Positions 1 to 4,885 of a stretch of 5,022 nucleotides of DNA are shown here, piece after piece. The DNA comes from Planctomycetota bacterium (GTDB lineage: Bacteria; Planctomycetota; SBBH01; JAHFOU01): assembly GCA_023261525.1 (NCBI GenBank), contig JAHFOU010000191.1, forward strand, positions 1 to 5,022, given 5' to 3'. Within the stretch, counting starts at the first letter, position 1; the number at the start of each line of letters is the position of its first letter. The notes under the pieces were generated by a model that saw nothing but the letters and a program-made list of their open reading frames with translations, did not search any database and had not been told where the DNA came from. The position numbers and the translations under genes were made by a program.

Positions 1-1112
1 CAGGCCTCCTGGACGAAGCGGGCGAAGCCAGGCCCTCCGGGGGCACCCTCGTACAGGGCGATGGCGGCGCCGTTGACCAGCGCCGCATAGATCAGCCAGG
101 GCCCCATCATCCAGCCGATGTTGGTGGGCCAGGCGACCACGTCGGAGGGGCGGATGTCCTGGTGGAAATGCCCGTCCGAGGCGCACTTGATCGGGGTCAG
201 GTGGGTCCAGGGGATGACCTTGGGCTCCCCCGTGGTTCCGGAAGAGAAGAGGAGGTTGGTGAGGGCATCGGGATCCGTCGGCAGGGCCGCGAAGGGCCCG
301 GCCTCCCCGAGAAAGGCCTCCCAGGCCAGATCGCCCTTCCGCTCCGGCCCGGCGCCGATCACCACGGCCCTCGGCGCGGAGGCCTCCCGGACCTTGGCGT
401 AGAGGTCGATGGGCTTGCCGGCCCGCTCGAAGCGGCCCACGGTGACGACCCCGTCCGCCTTCGCGAGGGTGAGCCGCTTCGCCAGCTCCTCCGCGGAGAA
501 GCTGTCGGCCACGGAGACTACGGCGCCTCCCGCCTTCACGATGCCCAGGTAGGCCGCCACGCACTGGGGCGTCATGGGCATATAGAGGGCGATGCGGGCG
601 CCGGGGGGGAAGTGGCGCGTCAGCCCCCGGGCCACGCGATCGGCCAGGGCCTCCAGATCCCCCAAGGTCCAGCGCGTCAGGCCGGCGTCGCCCTCCCGTC
701 CCGAGACCAGGGCCGTGCGGCCGCGATCCCCCCGGAAGCAGGCTTCGGCGATGTTGAGCCGGGCCCCGGCCAGCCAGCGGGGGTTCTCCGCATCGCCTTC
801 CAGGATGGCCGAGGGCGGCGTGGCGAAGGGGATGCCCAGATGTTCAACCACGGCGCCCCAGAAGGGGCCGCGCTGGCGTTGGGAGAAGACCTGGAGGGCC
901 GCGTATCCGTCCAGCCTCAGGGCCCGGGCGAAGCGGGCCAGGTTGGAATCCTGGAGCTCCCTGGGGCCCGGGCGCCAGGCGGGCGGCGGACCGGCCTCGA
1001 AGGGACGCGCGGCATAGGCCTCCCGGAAGGCCGTCCAGTGGGATTCGAAGGAGGCTCCGGCGGCGGGCCCCGCGGCGTACCGGAACCAGGCTTCCTCGGA
1101 AGGGTCCGTCAC
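1..1112 (-). CDS. AMP-forming acyl-CoA synthetase, AAE17/18-like (3' end beyond window)
   Basis: N-terminal 370 codons of an adenylate-forming enzyme that would activate a carboxylic acid to its CoA thioester through an acyl-AMP, in the cytoplasm. Visible: an ACS-type N-terminal region (WLAGARLNIAEACF, residues 113-126), the A3 phosphate-binding loop LFSSGTTGEPK (288-298), then PWTHLTPIKC (301-310) and PTNIGWMMGPWL (329-340). This run resembles plant peroxisomal acyl-activating enzymes AAE17/18 more than classical acetyl-CoA synthetase. The C-terminal lid with the catalytic lysine lies outside the window, so substrate cannot be judged. Start: the GTG at 1112 is preferred because a TACAAT box sits six bases upstream and no SD is present. 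An in-frame ATG at 1166 would add 18 residues (MKGVRAASFNPAFPYNAG) but falls in the loop of the SWIB terminator and also lacks an SD. Family call firm; start moderate. Confidence 0.87.
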   Translation of the reverse strand, partial: MTDPSEEAWFRYAAGPAAGASFESHWTAFREAYAARPFEAGPPPAWRPGPRELQDSNLARFARALRLDGYAALQVFSQRQRGPFWGAVVEHLGIPFATPPSAILEGDAENPRWLAGARLNIAEACFRGDRGRTALVSGREGDAGLTRWTLGDLEALADRVARGLTRHFPPGARIALYMPMTPQCVAAYLGIVKAGGAVVSVADSFSAEELAKRLTLAKADGVVTVGRFERAGKPIDLYAKVREASAPRAVVIGAGPERKGDLAWEAFLGEAGPFAALPTDPDALTNLLFSSGTTGEPKVIPWTHLTPIKCASDGHFHQDIRPSDVVAWPTNIGWMMGPWLIYAALVNGAAIALYEGAPGGPGFARFVQEA

Positions 1113-1118
1113 GCCGGC

Positions 1119-1124
1119 ATTGTA
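1119..1124 (-). promoter_or_regulatory. -10 box (TACAAT) for the synthetase gene
   Basis: TACAAT on the minus strand matches the sigma-70 -10 consensus at five of six positions. Six bases separate it from the GTG at 1112, so transcription would begin on the first base of the start codon, giving a leaderless mRNA. No convincing -35 hexamer is seen (best is TTCGTT). Inference from sequence only. Confidence 0.5.
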
Positions 1125-1146
1125 GGGGAACGCTGGGTTAAACGAA

Positions 1147-1184
1147 GCCGCCCGGACCCCCTTCATCAGGAGATGCCGGGCGGC
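1147..1184 (-). terminator. Rho-independent terminator of the SWIB gene
   Basis: On the minus strand, 15 bases after the SWIB stop codon, GCCGCCCGG and CCGGGCGGC form a perfect nine-base-pair GC-only stem around a 20-base loop, followed by TTCGTTTA. The loop contains a further CATC/GATG pair that could form an inner hairpin. The T-tract is imperfect, which limits certainty. The hairpin separates the SWIB gene from the synthetase and argues that the synthetase has its own promoter. Confidence 0.6.
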
Positions 1185-1199
1185 GCAGAACGGATCGGA

Positions 1200-1457
1200 T
1201 CAGGACAGGTGCTTGGAGACGAGCTTGGTCATGTCGAACATGTTGACCTTGCCCTTGCCACCGAAGACCACCTTCAGGGTGGCGTCGGCGTTGATCATGC
1301 GGCGGTTCACCTTGTCCTGCAGGCCGTGCTTCTTGATGTAGGCCCACAGCTTCTTGGTGACCTGGGTGCGGGGCATCGCGGCGGAACCGACCACAGCGGC
1401 CAGGGCGGCGCTGGGCTTCACGGGCTTCATGAACGCGGCATTCGGCTTGCGGGGCAT
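1200..1457 (-). CDS. Small SWIB/MDM2-domain protein
   Basis: An 85-residue basic protein made almost entirely of one SWIB domain, the fold also found in eukaryotic SWI/SNF-complex subunits and MDM2. Visible domain sequence: KPVKPSAALAAVVG (11-24), TKKLWAYIKKHGLQD (34-48), NRRMINAD (51-58), then VFGGKGKVNMFDMTKLVSKH (64-83). In eukaryotes the domain mediates protein-protein contacts in chromatin complexes. In bacteria, including Chlamydiae, stand-alone SWIB proteins are known but their role is poorly defined; a DNA- or nucleoid-associated role is only inference. The short N-terminus MPRKPNAAF is basic. The start is well supported by the SD at 1464-1470. The gene appears monocistronic, with a hairpin terminator behind it and eboE divergent in front. 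Confidence 0.92.
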   Translation of the reverse strand: MPRKPNAAFMKPVKPSAALAAVVGSAAMPRTQVTKKLWAYIKKHGLQDKVNRRMINADATLKVVFGGKGKVNMFDMTKLVSKHLS

Positions 1458-1463
1458 TCCGAT

Positions 1464-1470
1464 CCTCCTC
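1464..1470 (-). promoter_or_regulatory. Strong Shine-Dalgarno of the SWIB gene
   Basis: GAGGAGG lies six bases before the ATG at 1457 on the minus strand. It is the only strong, well-spaced SD in the window and contrasts with the other transcript-heading genes, which have none. Confidence 0.8.
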
Positions 1471-1493
1471 TGAAAAAGGGCTTCCTGAACCCG

Positions 1494-1509
1494 ACTCCAG
1501 CTATGGAGT
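1494..1509. promoter_or_regulatory. Perfect 6-bp inverted repeat in the divergent SWIB/eboE region
   Basis: ACTCCA-GCTA-TGGAGT is a perfect six-base inverted repeat with a four-base spacer. It lies 37 bases upstream of the SWIB start codon, inside its probable leader or promoter, and about 30 bases upstream of the eboE -10 box. It could be an operator or a short mRNA hairpin; sequence alone cannot decide, and a six-base repeat can arise by chance. The rest of 1458-1550 holds the eboE -10 box. Its complement offers a partial TATAGC match that could serve SWIB, but no convincing SWIB promoter was found. Confidence 0.35.
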
Positions 1510-1538
1510 GTCTATGAAATCCCCAGGGAACGCAAGGC

Positions 1539-1544
1539 TATAAT
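1539..1544 (+). promoter_or_regulatory. -10 box (TATAAT) for the eboE-like gene
   Basis: A perfect TATAAT followed by six bases (CCGCCC) and the GTG at 1551, so the predicted transcription start is the first base of the start codon. There is no SD. The reading frame has a stop at 1515-1517 and no other standard start codon before 1551, so a leaderless transcript fits best. No good -35 element is visible at 16-18 bases. Confidence 0.62.
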
Positions 1545-1550
1545 CCGCCC

Positions 1551-2624
1551 GTGCCCCCCACGGTCCCCTCTGTACCCGTCGGCTACTGCGCCAACGTCCA
1601 CCCGGGCGAGACCCTGGCCGAGGTCTGGCAGACCCTGAAGGCCCATGCGCCCTTCCTCCGCCAGCGCCTCGGCGCGCCCGTGGGCGTGGGCCTGTACCTG
1701 CCCTGGGCGGCCGCCGAGCCCCTGGCGACGAGGCCCGAGTCGGCCGAGGGCTTCCGCGACTTCCTGCGCGAGGCCGGGCTCGAGGCCTACACCGCCAACG
1801 CCTTCCCCATCGGCGGCTTCCATGCCCAGCGCGTGAAGGAGGCCGTCTACCGCCCCGACTGGACCACCCCGCGCAGGCTGGCCTTCACCCAGATGGCGGG
1901 ACGGGCCCTGGCCGCCCTCCTGCCCGAGGGGGCGACCGGCACCGTGAGCACCCTGCCCGTGGGCTGGAAGGGCGACGGGCTGGACGCCGTGGCCCTGGAG
2001 CGGGCCGCCGCCACCCTCCTGGCCGCGGCCGAGGGCTTCCGCCGCCTGGAGGAGGAGACCGGGCGCCGCATCATCCTCTGCCTGGAGCCCGAGCCCCTCT
2101 GTGTGCTGGAGACCTCGGCGGAAACGGCGGCCTTCTTCGAGCGCCACCTCCTGCCGGCCGGGGAGAGGCTCAGGCGCCACCTCGGGGTCTGCCTGGACAC
2201 CTGCCACCTGGCCGTGGGCTTCGAGGACCCGGCCGAGGCCGTGCGCCGCCTCGCGCCCCTGGGGATCGCCAAGGTCCAGATCTCCTCGGCGCTCTCGGTG
2301 AAGGATCCCGCGCGCAACCCCGCCGCCGTGGAGAGGCTGGAGGGCTTCGCCGAGGACCGCTACCTCCACCAGGTCGCCTGCCCCTCCGGCAAGGGCGTGG
2401 AACGGCTCCAGGACCTCCCCCTGCTGGAGCTGGCCCGGGAGCCCTGGACCTCGGCCGCCGAGTGGCGATGCCACTTCCACGTCCCGGTGGATCGGGAGGC
2501 CTTCGGCCCGCTCGGCACCACCCGCGCCTGGATCGAGAAGGTGATCCCGGAGCTGAAGCGCCTGCCCGTCCAGCCCCACTACGAGGTGGAGACCTACACC
2601 TGGGGGGTCCTGCCCGAGGCCTAG
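1551..2624 (+). CDS. eboE: EboE-like xylose-isomerase-type TIM-barrel protein (ends at an in-frame TAG)
   Basis: A 357-residue protein of the EboE family, a xylose-isomerase-like TIM barrel. In cyanobacteria and some other bacteria, eboE belongs to the eboABCDEF cluster, linked to export of metabolites such as the scytonemin monomer; its reaction is not established. Motifs: GYCANVHPGET (11-21), NAFPIGGFHAQRVKEAVYRP (83-102), STLPVGWKGDG (133-143), LEPEP (178-182), CLDTCHLAVGFED (214-226), HFHVPVD (308-314), YEVETYTWGVLPE (344-356). E179, D216, H219 and a His in HFH are plausible metal ligands by analogy with the fold (inference). GTG 1551 is the only available start. No other ebo genes are in the window. 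The frame stops at TAG 2622-2624 just after the conserved ETYTW.VLP segment, apparently before the family's usual C-terminal helix; see 2625-2696. Family call good; the TAG makes the true end uncertain. Confidence 0.85.
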   Translation: MPPTVPSVPVGYCANVHPGETLAEVWQTLKAHAPFLRQRLGAPVGVGLYLPWAAAEPLATRPESAEGFRDFLREAGLEAYTANAFPIGGFHAQRVKEAVYRPDWTTPRRLAFTQMAGRALAALLPEGATGTVSTLPVGWKGDGLDAVALERAAATLLAAAEGFRRLEEETGRRIILCLEPEPLCVLETSAETAAFFERHLLPAGERLRRHLGVCLDTCHLAVGFEDPAEAVRRLAPLGIAKVQISSALSVKDPARNPAAVERLEGFAEDRYLHQVACPSGKGVERLQDLPLLELAREPWTSAAEWRCHFHVPVDREAFGPLGTTRAWIEKVIPELKRLPVQPHYEVETYTWGVLPEA

Positions 2625-2696
2625 CGTCCCAAGGACCCGGAGAGCCTGGCCGAGGTCCTGGCCCGGGAGATCGCCTGGGCGAAGAAGCTCTTCTGA
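2625..2696 (+). other. Probable severed C-terminus of EboE, in frame beyond the TAG
   Basis: Reading straight on in the eboE frame gives 23 sense codons (RPKDPESLAEVLAREI, then AWAKKLF) and a TGA at 2694-2696. The peptide looks like an amphipathic terminal helix of the type that closes EboE-family proteins. Its TGA shares one base with the next gene's ATG (TGATG), a common operon junction, suggesting this was the original end, giving 381 residues with the TAG position as one amino acid. The TAG could be a nonsense mutation, a sequencing error, or a recoded/readthrough codon (the base after it is C). If TAG truly terminates, this stretch is a 71-base spacer with no other gene. Confidence 0.6.
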
Positions 2697-3379
2697 TGGC
2701 CGCCGAAGCCCGCCGGGCCCGGGTGGCCTCCGCGGAACCCGTGGCCGATGGGGTCGCCCGCATCCGACTGGCCTGGGATCCGGGGCAGGCCCTGGGCTTT
2801 CGTGCAGGCCAGTGGACCATCCTCCAGGCCCAGGATGGGGAACGCCTCCTCAAGCGCTGCTTCTCCATCGCCTCCGCGCCTTCGGACCGGGCCGGGGTGA
2901 CCTACTATGTGGAGCGCACCGGGCCGGGCGGGATCTCCGACTGGTTCCACGCCTGCCGGGGCGGGGAGCCGGTTGAGGTGAGGGGGCCCCACGGGAAGTT
3001 CCCGGGCGAGGGGGCAGGGCCCCTCCTCTTGGTTGCCTTCGACACGGGGATCAGCCCGGCCTGGTCCGTGCTCCAGGACCTCTCCGAAAGAAGGGCGGAA
3101 GGGGAGTTCCGCCTGCTCTACGGCTGGAGCCGCCACGGCGAGGCCCCCTTAGCCCAGGAGCTGGGCGACATGTCGGCCGCCTGGCCGGAGCTCACGGTCT
3201 CCATCCTGACTCCGGAGGAGGCCCTGAAGGAGATCCCCCGGGCCGCGAAGGGGGCGACACGGGCCGCGGTGGCCGGGCGGGTGAAGTGGCTGGACCCGGC
3301 CAAGCGCATCCTGCTCGCGGCGGGAGTGGGGGCGGAATGCGTAGTCGAGGAGGCCTACGACAGGCCCAAGCCTTCGTAG
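2696..3379 (+). CDS. FNR-family flavin-dependent oxidoreductase (ferredoxin reductase-like)
   Basis: A 227-residue soluble protein with the ferredoxin-NADP reductase layout: an FAD-binding beta-barrel followed by a nucleotide-binding half. Visible: FRAGQWTIL (35-43), the flavin motif RCFSIASAP (54-62), YYVERTGPGGISDWF (70-84), GPHGKF (97-102), DTGISPAWSVLQDL (116-129, the usual GxTGIxP loop with Asp before the TG) and LLYGWSRHGE (140-149). The usual C-terminal CGPP motif is absent; the end reads LLAAGVGAECVVEEAY (206-221). It would pass electrons between NAD(P)H and a partner redox protein, but the partner is unknown and pyridine-nucleotide use is uncertain. The ATG overlaps the TGA of the eboE readthrough frame by one base and has only a weak purine-rich stretch upstream, suggesting translation coupled to eboE. 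Confidence 0.8.
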   Translation: MAAEARRARVASAEPVADGVARIRLAWDPGQALGFRAGQWTILQAQDGERLLKRCFSIASAPSDRAGVTYYVERTGPGGISDWFHACRGGEPVEVRGPHGKFPGEGAGPLLLVAFDTGISPAWSVLQDLSERRAEGEFRLLYGWSRHGEAPLAQELGDMSAAWPELTVSILTPEEALKEIPRAAKGATRAAVAGRVKWLDPAKRILLAAGVGAECVVEEAYDRPKPS

Positions 3380-3381
3380 TG

Positions 3382-3387
3382 TAGAAT
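3382..3387 (+). promoter_or_regulatory. -10 box (TAGAAT) for the thioesterase-mqnC unit
   Basis: TAGAAT (five of six to consensus) begins two bases after the oxidoreductase stop codon and ends eight bases before the ATG at 3396. Transcription would start at or within two bases of that ATG, leaving no room for an SD, and none is seen. No clear -35 is present. Weaker than the TATAAT at 1539. Confidence 0.45.
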
Positions 3388-3395
3388 TGTCGCCC

Positions 3396-3785
3396 ATGAA
3401 GAATATGAAGCACCCCAACCGCCGCGACCCCGCCATCCGCGTCGTCCTCCTGCCCAAGGACACCAACCGCCACGGCACCATCTTCGGCGGCGTCATCCTG
3501 AACCACCTCGACATGGCCGGGGCCGTGGAGGCCCAGCGCGCCGGCCACGTCCGCTACGTCACCGTCTGCATGCGCGAGGTCGTCTTCAAGGCCCCCGTCT
3601 ACGTCGGCGATGTCGTCTCCTACTACACCCGCACCACCAAGATCGGCCGCAGTTCCGTCACCATCGCCGTGGACGTGGAGGCCGAGCGCTCCGACGGGCA
3701 GAAGGTCTCCGTCACCTCCGCCGAGCTGGTCTTCGTGGCCGTGGACGAGGCCGGGAGCCCCGTCGCCATCCCGAGAAGGAAATGA
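3396..3785 (+). CDS. YciA-type hotdog acyl-CoA thioesterase
   Basis: A 129-residue single-hotdog enzyme that hydrolyses acyl-CoA to free acid and CoA, of the YciA/BACH (ACOT-like) type. Evidence: NRHGTIFGG (24-32) followed by VILNHLDMAG (33-42), where D39 matches the family's catalytic aspartate; VFKAPVYVGD (63-72); GRSSVTIAVDVEAE (84-97); and TSAELVFVAVD (107-117). Length is normal for the family. The ATG at 3396 is chosen; an upstream in-frame TTG at 3387 overlaps the -10 box and so would not be transcribed from that promoter, and an ATG at 3405 is another option. Its stop overlaps the mqnC start as ATGA, so it is co-translated with mqnC. Substrate chain length cannot be read from sequence. 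Confidence 0.9.
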   Translation: MKNMKHPNRRDPAIRVVLLPKDTNRHGTIFGGVILNHLDMAGAVEAQRAGHVRYVTVCMREVVFKAPVYVGDVVSYYTRTTKIGRSSVTIAVDVEAERSDGQKVSVTSAELVFVAVDEAGSPVAIPRRK

Positions 3786-4885
3786 GCCGAACGGAAGAGA
3801 TCCTGGAGAAGCGCCTGGGCGGGGGACGGGTCTCCCCCGAGGACGCCCTCCACCTGGCCCAGGAGGCCGACCTCTTCGCCCTGGGCCGGGCCGCGAACGC
3901 GCTCCGCCGCAAGCACGTCCCCTCCGACACCGTGACCTACCTCGTCGACCGCAACATCAACTACACCAACGTCTGCATCACCGACTGCAAGTTCTGCAAC
4001 TTCTACCGCCCGGTCGGGGACGCCGAGGCCTATGTCCTGCCCAAGGACGTGCTCGCGAAGAAGATCTCCGAGACCGTGGAGGCCGGCGGCACCCGCATCC
4101 TCCTGCAGGGCGGGCACAACCCGGCCCTGCGCCTGCCCTGGTACGAGGACCTCCTGCGCTGGATCAGGTCCTCCTTCCCCAGCATCGAGATCGACGCCTT
4201 CTCGCCCTCCGAGATCAGCCACCTGGCCACGCTCGAAGGCATGACGGTCCTCGATGTCCTCAAGCGCCTGAAGGCCGCGGGGCTGGAGGGCCTGCCGGGC
4301 GGCGGGGCCGAGATCCTGGACGACGAGGTCCGCCGGGAGATCGCCCCCAAGAAGCTCGACACGGCCGGCTGGCTGGACGTGATGCGCCAGGCCCAGGCCC
4401 TGGGACTGGTGACCTCGGCCAGCATGGTGACCGGATGCGGGGAGACTGCCAGCCACCGGGTAAATCACCTGATGAGGATCCGGGAGCTTCAGGACGAGGC
4501 CCTGGCCTCGCACGGCAACGGCTTCCCCTCCTTCATCCCCTGGACGATGCAGGTGGAGACCACAGCCATGGGCAAGATCTTCGAGACGAGGAGGCTCCTG
4601 CCCGCCTCAGCCCAGGATTACCTGACCAACCTCGCCCTCTGCCGCGTGGTCCTGGACAACATCCCCCACCTGGCCTCCTCCTGGCCCACCCAGGGCGAGA
4701 AGGTGGCCCAGGCCGCCCTGGCCTTCGGGGCTGACGACTTCGGCTCCACCATGCTCGAGGAGAACGTGGTCTCGGCCGCCGGGACCACCCGCGTGAAGAT
4801 GGACGCCGACGAGATCCGCCACCACATCCGCACGGCCGGCTGGGTGCCCGCCCAGCGCGACAGCCGCTACGCCATCCTGTCATGA
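3782..4885 (+). CDS. mqnC: Cyclic dehypoxanthinyl futalosine synthase, radical SAM (menaquinone, futalosine pathway)
   Basis: A 367-residue radical SAM enzyme that cyclises dehypoxanthinyl futalosine, the third core step of the futalosine route to menaquinone. The sequence opens with YLVDRNINYTNVC and carries the CxxxCxxC iron-sulfur motif at C65, C69 and C72 (CITDCKFC), then LLQGGHNP (107-114), WYEDLLRWI (120-128), AFSPSEI (139-145), GLEGLPGGGAEIL (167-179), FIPWTMQ (251-257), ASSWPTQG (298-305) and a C-terminal AGWVPAQRDSRYAIL (352-366), all typical of MqnC rather than MqnE. Full length for the family. The start overlaps the thioesterase stop (ATGA); AAGGA is present but only one base away, so coupling probably matters more than an SD. 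Its stop in turn overlaps the next gene's ATG. Other mqn genes are not in the window. Confidence 0.93.
   Translation: MSRTEEILEKRLGGGRVSPEDALHLAQEADLFALGRAANALRRKHVPSDTVTYLVDRNINYTNVCITDCKFCNFYRPVGDAEAYVLPKDVLAKKISETVEAGGTRILLQGGHNPALRLPWYEDLLRWIRSSFPSIEIDAFSPSEISHLATLEGMTVLDVLKRLKAAGLEGLPGGGAEILDDEVRREIAPKKLDTAGWLDVMRQAQALGLVTSASMVTGCGETASHRVNHLMRIRELQDEALASHGNGFPSFIPWTMQVETTAMGKIFETRRLLPASAQDYLTNLALCRVVLDNIPHLASSWPTQGEKVAQAALAFGADDFGSTMLEENVVSAAGTTRVKMDADEIRHHIRTAGWVPAQRDSRYAILS

Noticed and set aside
162..1517. 451-codon open frame on the plus strand across the synthetase and SWIB genes
   Set aside because: It lies opposite two recognisable minus-strand genes; its product is Gly/Arg/Pro-rich with no domain, typical of antisense frames in GC-rich DNA.
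1512..2579. 355-codon open frame on the minus strand opposite eboE
   Set aside because: Low-complexity Gly/Ala/Leu/Arg composition, no family motif, and fully antisense to a gene with clear EboE motifs.
2462..2695. Upstream extension of the oxidoreductase to an ATG at 2462
   Set aside because: The added 78 residues are Pro/Gly/Arg-rich and overlap the conserved C-terminal part of eboE in another frame; the FNR fold begins right after ATG 2696.
3387..3395. TTG at 3387 as thioesterase start
   Set aside because: It overlaps the last base of the -10 box, adds only three residues and has no SD; ATG 3396 fits better.
3623..4513. 296-codon minus-strand frame opposite mqnC
   Set aside because: Antisense shadow with no recognisable domain or SD.
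3610..4734. 374-codon plus-strand frame overlapping the thioesterase and mqnC
   Set aside because: Its Pro/Arg/Gly-rich product is a frame shadow of mqnC, whose radical SAM motif is unambiguous in the other frame.
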